From the NCBI RefSeq assembly GCF_010093815.1, contig NW_022985579.1:83529-147528 (forward strand): a DNA stretch of 64,000 nucleotides, written 5' to 3'. This stretch comes from Pseudovirgaria hyperparasitica. Taxonomy: Eukaryota; Ascomycota; Dothideomycetes; Acrospermales; Acrospermaceae. The notes beneath the pieces were generated by a model. The model was not told the DNA's origin and did not search any database. It worked only from the letters and a program-made list of their open reading frames with translations. Position 1 is the stretch's first letter; each line of letters begins with the position of its first letter. The position numbers and the translations under genes were made by a program. This document shows, piece by piece, positions 21,344 through 32,800 of this stretch.

Positions 21344-24300
21344 TCAAATGTCAAGCGGGGCACTGAGAGGAAGATTCCTCGAGGTTGGACCAACGTACAC
21401 GGTCTTTGGATGTTCTGAGATGTACCAATTTTGGGTTGTGGTGTCCCAGTTACTCAGATCGCGACGAGTTACGTCTGCAACAAAAGTAGCCGACATACCC
21501 TTATTGATGCTTAGACGAGCGAAGGTACGCAGGACAACTTTGGGGTTGTCCTCACCACCCAAGCTGAGGTAAAGCTGAGGGATTTCCTCTCCATCTCTGT
21601 CACCGGTATTTGTAACGGTACAGGTGACGGTGAACATGACATCGTAAAGCAGTGGATTACCACCTGGGCCACCCCCAGCAGCAATGCGTGGCTGAGGGGA
21701 CGAGTCACGAGCACCCGGCGGGAGGAAGTCTTCGCTACCATAGTCAGAGGAGTTGGAGGCAGTGGCCAGGTCGGTGGAGTTAAGATAAGGATAAATATAC
21801 GAAGTGACGTAGGTGAGATTAGCAGGCCACTGGTAGTCATTTACGTCGGTGCTGTAGTTTCCTAGAACCGGAGCAGATCCTGTCTGACCCGTGGTTGGCG
21901 TGTATTCGCCAACGGAGTGCTTTTGGACTTGTATATCAGAGTAATTGTACGTTGTATAGGATAGTCCATATCCAAACTCGTACACAGGCTTGATTCCAGC
22001 ACGGTCGAAGGCTCGGTAATCAATGAAGACACCTTCCTCAAAGTTGTCTTGTGGTGCATTCTCGCCGTTGTTTGGCTCATAAAGGAGATCGGAGCCATAG
22101 TCGGCACGGTCGCGGCCTAACGTGAAAGGTAATTTGCCGGCTGGGTTAACACGACCGTACAGGACGTCGGCAATAGAGTTACCCGACTGTTCACCCGGAA
22201 GACCAGCCCAAAGAATTGCAGTCACGTTAGGGTTCTCGTTCCATGAACCGATAGTGACGGGACCGGTGGAGTGAATGACGACGATAGTGTTATTGCATAC
22301 AGCCGTGACATTCTGGATTAGAGTCTCACCGTTGTTCCAAAGGGTAAGGTTGTTACGGTCGCCGATATTTCCATCGACGTTGATGAAACCCTCACCAGAG
22401 TCAGAATTCACGAAGACGATGGCAGTATCGACCTGTCTCCCAAGAGCCGCAATGTAGTTGTAAGCATAGTTATCCGTCACAGACTGCACAACTCTGCCAT
22501 TCTGGACCAACTCGTTCTGAATGGCGGTGAGTGGCGACACCAAAAATGGAAAGCTAGAAGTCCCCGATCCCCAACCCATCGCAACGGTGCCGTTGGAACA
22601 GCCGTGATCAGGACATCCATTAGGGCCATATTTGCTGTCTTCAGCATCTTCGCCGAAGATACCGGTGAATTTCTCCATACCTGACAAAGGCAGGGTGCTG
22701 CCAACGTTTTTCAAAAGAACAGTGGATCGGGCGGCAGCGGTGCGGATAGATCTTGTATGCTCGCCACGAACGTCTACGTGCTGGTTAATCAGACCATAGT
22801 TCTGCCTGGCGTAGGCATTCTGATAGCCAAATGTGTCGGTGCTCCAGCTGTTGAAGTTGACTGGGACTCGAGCGGTGTCACGGCCTACGAGGTAGAATGC
22901 AGCCATGATGCGCGTGACCATGTCATCGAGACGCCATTCAGGCAGAGTCCCGTTGAGAACAGCAACCGTCATGTTCGGGCCCCAATAAGAAGTGTACGTG
23001 TTGAAGAGAACATCACCAGGCATGGCCATGTCCATTCCTGCAAGCGCAGTGCTCACCCCAGCGTGCTGAGCTTGCCAATCGCTCATGACGAATCCTTGAA
23101 AGCCGAGTTCGCCCTTGAGGAGGTAATTGAGGGTGTATGAGTTTGCGCAACCGTACGAGTTGTTGATTTGCTGGTAAGAGCACATGATGGCGCCGGTGCC
23201 TGCTCTGACAGCATCCGCAAACGGCCACAGGTATAGCTCGTGCATCGCTTTGTCGGCAACATTCGAGCTCAGCGTCTCGGTAATGTTGAAACCATAGCCG
23301 ACGGATTCACCAACCTGACGGAAATGCTCTTGTTCATTCATAATGTAATGCTTCGTAGTCGCAACTACGCCAGCAGCCTGAATTCCTTTGATCGTCTCGG
23401 CAACAGCAATCCCAGACAGGACAGGATCAGGGCTGTAGCCTTCCCAATTACGGCCACCAGCTGGTGAACGACCAAGCGGGCCAACGACAGGGCCCAGCTG
23501 AACGTCAACGCCTTTCCCTCTGAACTCCATGCCCATCTGATAGCCACGCTCATACCACAAACCGCGGTCCCAAGCAGCGGCAACGGTCCCACCGGCGGGA
23601 AATGCAGAGACGAAGTCGGCTACAAAGTGTCAGCGCACACTCTTGGAATCAAGAACAGAGCAAGGCGCGCATGGTCCGCTCCACATACCGAACCGAATGC
23701 CTAATGGAGAATCCTGCATACACAGGCCCTCGAAACCAAGTCTGGGAACAGAGCCAACATTACCAACGCATGGTCCTCCTTCCCAACTGTACTCTTGTCA
23801 GCAGCCGACGCGGTTCTGGCTTCTCATGCGCGCATACCCAACACCAGTGGTCAAATTGACCTTCTCCAACAGGGTCAATTGACGAACAAATGCCTGAGCT
23901 TTTACGTAGGCCTGATCCCAGCCGCCGGAGCCATCCATCCATGGTGAAGGGTACTTTGGAGGCGAATATGCGTTATTGAGGCCTTCGTTACCTGGCACGG
24001 TAGCGTTTGGATATGTGGTATTTGGAAACTAGCAGGAATTAGCCCATGAGCACAGCAAACCTCGTTGACGAACAGCTGGTGATTCTGCACGATGTAGTAT
24101 TGCGATGGGGAGATGTAGAAATGAAAACAAAGCATTCAAGGTTATCAGGAAGCTTTGAGAAAGCTCCATTCTGGGTGGAGTGTGTAGCGGCGACGCAAGG
24201 GAAACTGGCTATCTATTCTTGGTGGTTGCGCGCAGAGGGGTATGGTGGAACAGATTGACGCAGCTTGTTTCAATTCGACTCGTGTCCAGGGTAACTCACA

Positions 24301-24368
24301 GTTTGCGCCAGTGCGACAGTGGCCAGGGCTTGCGCAATGGCAAACAACAACCACGTACTGTATCCCAT
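21344..24368 (-). CDS. Secreted GH3 beta-glucosidase
   Basis: Four exons inferred: 24368-24300, 24028-23838, 23786-23689 and 23619-21344, totalling 2634 nt (877 aa) with all phases matching. Introns are 271, 51 and 69 nt. Exon 1 is a signal peptide ([21 protein letters not shown], cut before QT). The mature enzyme has the GH3 N-terminal barrel with GVGWEGGPC, the KHYIMNEQE motif and nucleophile D300 in [12 protein letters not shown]. In the second domain, E529 in DSGEGF is the likely acid/base. A C-terminal fibronectin-III-like domain follows. It releases glucose from cellobiose and short beta-glucans outside the cell. Many N-x-S/T sites fit a secreted glycoprotein. The 271-nt first intron is long for this genome, so a small exon there is possible. 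Upstream is AT-rich repeat DNA, so this is the last ordinary gene before the island. Confidence 0.93.
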
Positions 24369-25200
24369 GATGGACTATTGTCGCTGGTAGGAATATCGAT
24401 AGGAAGAATATTGATGGGCTGCACAAAGAATGACGGGCCGAACGGGAGACGATTGTGAGATGGAGGAGGTCATTCAGTAAGCAGCAAAGCAACGAAGAGC
24501 ATGACCTCAGCCTCAACTTACCCCGGGTAGAAGTGTGCTTTAAACGAAGAGAAGCAAGAAGCACCCGATGCAGGGTGTATGCAGGTATATAGGTATATAG
24601 TTTCCGCTAATGGTGTTCACGAGCGGGCAGTGGATCCATCGTCGTGACGGGCGCACTGCACCCCCTACCAGTACTGACCTGTCGGGCAGTGTCTCCGTCT
24701 CTATGCATGGCAAAACATGACGTGAGTGTTGGATGATGTGCATATACTAGGCTCGTCCGGGCAGTTGTGCGCGCGCTATGGAAATAATGACTGGTTATCG
24801 TTCTTATTCTTGGCTTATAACAATATTGACGTCGCTACGCCACGTAGCAGCGAGAGTAGCGAAAAATGACGAAGCCCGGAGCAAAGACTCGGGAGCTGGG
24901 CCATGAACGGAGTGGCTATTGAACCCTCTGGTTAAAGGTATGGATATAATTATATATGTATGTGTATACTTATTACGGTACTGTACATAGTATATACGCC
25001 GTTCGCATGCCCAACTTTTAGGTCGTATTGAAGAGCCGACTTTACTGTAGGCTAATTGTCTATTGGCTGCTAGTCCGCGTCTACTCGGCTGCCGTAATTA
25101 GCCGCCGGGCATAGCTACTACACTCGCATCGACACCTAAGGCATGAAATACAACAGGCGTAGTAGTATTAGCGTACTGTATTGATTAGTTAGAGTATGGC
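24369..25200. other. Promoter side of beta-glucosidase gene and transition to repeat DNA
   Basis: The first 300 bases should be the beta-glucosidase promoter; TATA-like sequence (GTATATAGGTATATAG) lies at about 24580-24600. From about 24950 the sequence becomes TpA-rich with no ORFs, marking the edge of AT-rich repeat DNA. Confidence 0.5.
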
Positions 25201-25610
25201 CTCCCTTAGATAAACTAATTATATAGTCTTATCTAAGCTATACTAACTATTTAATATTATTAACTTATACTATCTTTATTAGATCTAGAGTTAAGACTCT
25301 AGAAAGTATTTTAGCTATATTTAAATATACTTCTAAATAGGCTCTTACTCTCTATATAAGGAAATAAAAAAGAGTAGATAAGTAAATTATTCTAAGAATA
25401 TTTCTAATAATAGATAATATAGAGAAGAGAAGAAGAAAGAGATTGAAATATATTTTTATTTTTATTTTAATCTTCTATAAGATCTTTTAGACTTCAAAAT
25501 TACTTAATAGATATCTTTTAGATATAGATATAGTTATATATAATCTTCTAATATCTTCTAGAGTGAGTCTTAATTCCAGAATTTTTAAAGAAAATATAAG
25601 TTCATCATCA
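25201..25610. repeat. AT-rich, RIP-like repeat copy A
   Basis: Almost pure A/T with G and C mainly in AG/CT steps. The segment about 25260-25460 aligns by eye, in direct orientation, with 36180-36365. Shared blocks include CTAGAAAGT/TTAGAAAGT, ATATTTAAATATACT, GACTCTTA/GGCTCTTA and AATAAGTTATT/AGTAAATTATT. This fits a diverged dispersed repeat family after RIP. Confidence 0.65.
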
Positions 25611-25800
25611 TCTTGACCTCTGGTTTATCGTACGGAACAGCACAATCACCCGATTGACTTCGCTTACACTGTCTCGACCTACGACACTACACAATGTGTC
25701 GTTTGTCAAAGACATGATTTCCGAGTTCACCTGCCACTGATTCTCACACTCTGGAGGCTCAAACCCACAAGGTCCTCTCCTCCCTCCTTAGCACGCTGCA

Positions 25801-26522
25801 TGGGGCCCTCGCGATAAGCACTGGATTTTCATCAACCAGCAGACAGCCGGGCGTACCTTCGATGACCTTGGTCCAGGATACCAGCAGCAAGGTCAGGGCT
25901 ACGGTGGACAGCAGTACGGGCAGCAACATGGTGGCCCTTCGCAAGGGTATAACCAAGGCGACTGGCTTCCATGATAGAGGTTATGGAGGCCAGGGAAGGT
26001 ATGGCGGTCCTCGTCAACAAGGATATGGACAACAAGGCTACTTTCAAGAGGAGTATAAGGTGTAGAAGAGCCTTGACTGGCTGAAGTACGTTGCGGCTAG
26101 TGCAGCCAGATTAGCTAGAGGCACTTTCTTCATGTACGAGGGAGAGGAAGCCAGTAGGTGGAACCATATTTTCAGGATCGTTCTATACTAAGACTACAGT
26201 AAAGGAAGACTGGGATGAAGACAAGTACCGCATGGGACAACGCGTTGAAAATTTCGGGAACGACGTGGAGAACTTTCCCGAGATCGCCGCCTACCCCGTA
26301 CGTGAAGGTATTCAAGGCGTCGAGGACATACTTGATCGCATTGTGAACAAGTAGGACAATGCCGTGGATAATGTTGAGAATCCGGATATTCCCGAGGATG
26401 TTGCCGGCTGGTCTAGGAATAAAGTCGGCGAAGCGGAATACGATGCTGGTGGCGATGATGCGAGGTATGATCACGACGACAATTATGGGGGCGACGATGG
26501 CGGAGACGGCGGTGGTTGGTAA
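25801..26522 (+). pseudogene. Broken WW-domain, Gln/Gly/Tyr-rich protein gene
   Basis: One frame from 25801 reads a WW-domain-like second half (DKHWIFINQQTAGRTFDD) and a GYGGQQYGQQ-type low-complexity run, then stops near 25974. A shifted frame continues the same style of sequence (HDRGYGGQGRYGG... to FQEEYK) to about 26064. A third block from about 26199, after a possible acceptor CTACAG, encodes acidic repeats (VENFGNDVENFPE; VENPDIPEDVAGW; a Gly/Asp tail ending GGGW) to a stop at 26520-26522. A TAG at 26352 interrupts this block where CAG would fit. WW domains bind proline-rich ligands. At least one frameshift and one nonsense codon make a functional product unlikely. The upstream start is not visible. 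Confidence 0.6.
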
Positions 26523-26828
26523 GAGGTAAGGGGAGGCAGCATGTTTCGTACCTAACTCTGGACGGAGGAGTCAAGATAAACCCTTTAATTACTTTGGATC
26601 GATCTAAAGCACTTTTATCACCGCCTCCAACTAAGTATAAAATCCACGTTTGACTGGTTGCGGAATACTTGACTTAGCAGGCCGTCTAAGGTCATAATAG
26701 ATGGACTGTCTGCCCATAATCTTGCTCAACTTCACCGAACCCTTCTTGAACACCGTTGAGCCCAGCTGATAATGAAACAGGACGTCGAGAAATCTGGTCA
26801 GATGGCTGTGATAGCTATGACAGTAGTC
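26523..26828. other. Spacer between broken WW gene and PKS 3' end
   Basis: About 300 bp without ORF or repeat; it should contain the 3' UTR of the PKS gene, which is transcribed toward it. Confidence 0.4.
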
Positions 26829-29800
26829 CTATACAGGCTCACTCAGAGAAATCGCCTTCTTAGCCACCAATGCGCCGACTTCCACCAGCCTAAAGTCACC
26901 CACTATATCGTGAATGGCCATATCTACACGCAATTCCCGTGCCAGCCAATTTCTTAGTTCCAGCGCGATCAACGAGTCCACGCCAAAAGACCTCATAGTG
27001 TCATGGATCGACTTCTCCTCTTCCTTCATCCCAACAATCTTACAAACTTTCGCTTTGATAGATTCCGCCACTAAAATCTCGGCTTCTTCAATGGACGAGG
27101 CTTCACTCAATACAGCTGTCATATCCTGAGCCTGAGCCGCCATGACTGTTTCATTTTCATTTTCATTTACGGATCTAATTTGATGGAAAGCGCGGAAAAG
27201 GCTTCTGGATAGCTTGGGCGGAAGCTCTCGCCCCTTTCGACGAATGTTTGCTGGGATCTCCAGTCCGCACACAATCTGGCTTCTGGCGGCGCTCGTTGGC
27301 TGATGGACAGGGTGACAGGAATAGTCGAGGATGGCGAAGACTTCCTCTTGTTTGAGTGCGCGTAAAATATCGAGTCGTGAAAGTAACTTCTGGATCTCCT
27401 TGTTCTCGGCAACGATACCTTCGCCTATGATCATACCGAGGTCAATTGCTATTGCTTTCTCTCCTCTCGACACGCGATGTCGCGCTAGCTCATCTTGAAA
27501 GGTATTACCGGCTGCGTAATTGCTTTGACTGGCATTACCAATCACCCCGGCCGTGGACGAAAGCATGACGAAGAAATCTATGCCGGATGGCAGCGTAGCA
27601 TGAAGATTCCATGACCCCGAAACCTTGGTTCTTACACCTTCATTCCACTCTGCCAGTTGCATGGTGGAAAATGGGCGATCCTAGGCGCAAATATCAGCTC
27701 GAAAACTCTCTGGCAACAATTGGGGGCCTACACTAAGAATCATTGCCGCTTGAATGCAGCCCCGGATGGGTGGTAGCGATACAGCAGCTTCGGCAAATAT
27801 CGTCCTAACAGACTCGAGATCGGTTATGTCACACGGTATGCAGTTTACGTTTACTCCCTTCTCCTCTAGCTCATGCACGAGCTGCTTCTTGTCGCTATTG
27901 TGACCGATACCAGAACGTGATAATAACAAGAGATGCTTAGCTCCATGTCGGACCAGCCAACGTGCCACTTGCCGTCCGATCCCGCCCAGGCCTCCGGATA
28001 TTACATAAGTTGCATCTGTATGTAGGCGATATGGAGTAACAGGACTTGCTCTGACCAAGACCTGCGCGTTCTCGGGGATATCTAAGACAATTTTGCCAGT
28101 GCTCTGTCCGCTTTGCAAAAGACGGAAAGCCTGCTCCGCCTGCTCAACCGGGAATGGATGTACAGGGTATGAAGGCATCAGTACACCCGAACTAATGAGC
28201 TCCATGACTTTTTCTAGAATCTCGCCATCGTGTAGATTTTCGTTCTGCACAATGGCAGTTAGATCGACACATGAGAAGGTTGCATTGCGGATAAACGGAA
28301 ACATTGGCAGAGAACCACGAGAGTCAACGTCTTTTCTGCCAATCTCGACAAAACGTCCAAATGGGGCGATAAGTTCCCAGGAGGCGACAAGCAGCCTCCC
28401 AGAGAGAGAGTTCAGGATGACATCTATACCACGATTTTTTGTAATTCTTCGGATCCCATCGGTAAATGAAACGTCACGGCTGGAAAATATGTGGTCTTCA
28501 TGCAGACCGTAGCGATCGATGAGCACTTTTTTCTTGGCTTCAGTGCTCACAGTGGCGAAAATTTGAGCACCAATGTATTTGGCCACTTGGACTGCAGCCT
28601 GACCGGTCCCCCCTGCTGCGGCATGAATCAGGACAGTCTCGCCTTTTTGTAGCCGGCCGACCTGTAATATGTGAGTCCTCGATGAGACGTATCATGCAGA
28701 AACAAACCTTGACTAGACTGTGCCAGGCAGTGTAAAATGCCGTTGGAATCGCCGCACCGTCAACGAAAGACATTTTATCCGGGAGTTTCACAGCCTGGAA
28801 ATCAGCGACCCTCACATAGGTCTTATACGTTTCCAGAGCCCCTGTAGCCACGCGATCTCCTACCTGAAATTTCCGTACCGCACTTCCAATGCGATGTACG
28901 TGACCAGAGCACTCGCCGCCGAGCCTATCGGTATTGACACGTCCCAGGAGAACCAAACACTCCTTGAAGTTGATGCCGATAGCTTTGACTTTCACTTCTA
29001 TCTCATTTGGCTTCAGCCCATTGTATGCAACTTCATCTTCGACCCATTCAAGGCTATCAAGAAGTCCTGGGGTACGAATACTCAATTGGAGTGGCGGACT
29101 CGATTCGAAATCTTGCATCTGTACAACTCTACGCAAAGAGTTCCAGACGTACTCATCTACCTTTTTGGCCTGCGCTAAGCGGCTGACACACAAGCGGCCT
29201 GATACTTCGCGATATTCTTCTTCGTACGAACCGTCAATGAGCCCTGCGTGAGTTGCGACCTGTACCTTCTGAATAATTTCGACAGCCGAAGCAGGAGCTT
29301 CCCACGTATTGGTTTCAAGTAAGAGCGTGACAATGGGGCGGCTTAAATCCTCCGAGCGGCAAGTTCTGACGAGGCCATCAATCATGGCCCAGTAAGGTGG
29401 AGCGTCTTCTCCAGCATCATAGGACTCGGTCCAGATTACACTCTTAGAGCCGGTAAGGACTCTCTGTAATGCTTCGAAGTCGCCCTGTGCAATGTCCGAG
29501 AGCGATTTCTGACCTGGAGAACCAAATATCAAGAAGTCTCTGTGTGCGAGATCCTCCAATTCTAGTATGTCTTCATAATAGGCAACGGTGGCTACGGACC
29601 CACTGGACGATCCGTGATTGGAGGAACTACTCTTGAATTTCTCGGCGATTTGTTCTTCGATCATCGCGCTTTTGCTTAAGAGTATAGTGGTTGAGTGGAA
29701 CGGCGGGAGTGCTGTATTGGGTGAGATGAGGGTTTCGGGCGACGAGATCATGATGCTATATAAATGGCACTGCGGTGACTCCCAATCTTGGTAGACCTGT

Positions 29801-32800
29801 TCCAATCCAGAAAATCCATTCTTCTTCAGAAGTAAATCCCATTGGTCCTCGTCGATGATTGCACTGGATTTTCGTGATCCGTTTGCTCCTAGCCACCAAC
29901 CTGGCAAAGTGCCGAAGACGAACCCGGTCTCGATCTTATTTGGTGTAGTCATCTCCATAATTATGAGTTTTCCCCCGGGCTTTAGTAAGCTCTTGACGTT
30001 CTGTAACGTCTGGTCCAAATCGCGAGTGGCGTGAAGACCATTGGCAGCGACTACAACATCGTACAGCTCTTCGAACCCTTGACTCGCCGGATTTTGTTCA
30101 ATATCGAGTACTTGATACTTCAAACGATCACTGCGTGTCGCGAAACGGTCTTTCGCTTTTTGAAAGAAAAATCCTGATATATCGGTAAACGTGTATGACG
30201 AGTAGCGTGGTCCATGTTCGCTAGACGCGAGGATGTCCAATATCAGACTGGTGGAGGCTCCAGCTCCAGCTCCAATCTCAAGAAAGGTCAAGTTCGGGCT
30301 CTTATGTACCAGGATGTCTAGGTAGCTGTCTAATAGCTTGTAGGCTCTTCCTTGGTTGTTCAATTCTTCGTAAAAGGAAGCCACAAAATGGTCATCCTTA
30401 AACAAGAGACTCAGAGGATCTAAATCCCCGACTAGTATATCCGTCGTTTTCCTAGAACCTGACCCGTCGTCGAGTGTTGTTTTGCTCATCAGAGCATCAG
30501 GATCAGGAAGGCGGCCTAAATGCGAGTAGTGATCAACGCGGGCTTGTAGCCAAGTAGCGTATCGAGTCAAAGAAGGATGAATTCGCCGTCTTTCAGACTT
30601 TATTGTCTCTAGCGCCTTGGCAGCGAAGCAGGATATCATGAGTCGAATATCATCAAAGAATTTTTCAGGTTCCTGCTCGAAACCAACATTATGTGAGCAA
30701 TAGTTATGTATCCCGGTATTGTCGAGCAGAGCTATATCTGGTTTCCAGAATATTCCATAGCATAGTGGTTGGGGACCCGCCTCAGTTTGCGTGTCTTTTT
30801 CATCAGAGGCGACTTGCGTTACCTCGAGCTGGTCAATTTCGACTCTAACTTCATTCGCCGAGCACGAGTATACTACCGTGGAGCTCTCCGCGCAGACCTT
30901 GCTCAAGAACCTTGCTTGACTGTGTGCTATCTCTTGCGCACATGATTCTTTCCCTGCCCCTTGTCTAGAGATCCATATTCGAGAAATCCGTGACGGTACG
31001 AGTGTGGGTAACCCGACTGTAAGTCCTCTACTCAAGGCTGGAATGGTAAGCTGAAATATGCCATCAAGCGTGGCTGGATGAATTACATATGTAGCCGGAG
31101 ATTCAGTCAGGTCTGCGTGCGGTAGAATGGAAGCTATCGCTCTGCCATCCATATTGTAGTGAATATCCGACAAAGGTTGGAACACAGGACCATACTGGAG
31201 CGCTGTACTCTCGTGAATCTTTTGATACATGTCTTGAGTGTCAATACTTCTACGACAGGCCTTCAAAGCGATCTGCAGCTCCTCTTCGGTCCTTTGCCTG
31301 GTGTACATCATCTCTTTCATGGTGAATTGCGTGTCGCGATGGGCGAAGTCGGCACGGATAAGTCCGTCGCAAGCTATCTGCCAGATCGCGTCGGGAAGTC
31401 TCGAGTAGATATTGAACTTATATTGAGCGTCCTTGGTCCCGGCTCCTGCGACAGCTACAAGGCTTGTCTGGAGATCCAAGCTGGCCGAAGATGAATTAAG
31501 GACTATTGGAGCGAGAAAACGGATGTCATGTATCTCGAAACCTACAGGACATGGCTTTTGCTTAGACATTAACTGATTGATAGCCTCGATTGCTAAAGCG
31601 ATCATGCCCGCAGCTGGGTACCATATTTGACCATCGATTTGGTGTTCAGCTATCCATGGCATCGTTTCTTCTTTAATTTGAAGTCTCCATAATGCATTAT
31701 TCTCATTCCAATCGAGACTTGGCTCACCAAGGAGAGCGTTATGACCAAAAGGTCTAAAGCGATAAGACCGGGACCTGCTTGATTCTTGCCAGTGTATCAC
31801 AGAATGATTGAACGGGTAGGGCGGAAGGTCCAGGGCAAACCTTGGGACTCGTGTTGGAGAAGTGCTCAAGGAGTTGATTGCTTGTAGGTCAATCTGAATG
31901 TCCCGACAGTAAAGCTCACCCGCAGCCTCCAAGAGGGTTTTATCTGCGGCCACATTTCTCGCCAGGAGAGGGGCGTAAAAGAAGTCTGTCGCGTCGTTAC
32001 TCTCGAATACCTCGCGGATCGGACCCCGGAGCGCCGAGTGAGGTCCTACCTCCAGCCAGTTGCCTGTGAATATCTTTCCAGTAGAATCTGACTTAGGAGC
32101 AACCGATGAGCTGCAGTCGAGAGTAGCCGCGAGCCTAACTGCTTGTTCAAACTTGACTGGTGAGATCATGTTCTTCACCCAATACATAGGTGTGCAAACA
32201 TCTTGCGGCTTTATTGGATGCGCGGTGACGGAGGAAACCATCATAGTCAAGCCAAAATTGGTGTCGGGAGTCAGATTTATCAGATGCGAAGCATATTCGT
32301 GAGATATCTTTTCCATTTGTGGCGAATGGTAGGCTAGATCTACGTTCAACCTCCGTGTAAATCTGCCGTTTTTCGAAAAGTGGCTAAGTAGTTGATCCAG
32401 CTGCACACTGGGACCCGATAGTGTGACATTGTTGGGGCTATTGATGCAACTGATTGTAATTTTGGATGTGTCAAAGAAGTCTATCGAAGTCTCACTGAAC
32501 TTCGTTAATTCTTCAGTAACCGCGTTGCTTGAAATTTGAACAGCGATCATGCCTTGTTTCTCAGATGAGCTACACGAGACCCTGTCGGCCAGAACTCCTC
32601 TGAAGTAGGCGACCCTGACCGCAGACTCATGAGAAAGGTATCCGGCACAGTAAGCAGCAGCAATCTCTCCTGAAGAATGGCCGACGACAACCTGCGGCTG
32701 AATGTGACAAACTCGGGTCACTTCAATCAGCGCTATCTGGACAATCGTAGTCAAAGTCTGGCTGAACTCAGGCTTGTTGATACGGCTTTGCGCGGGAGAA

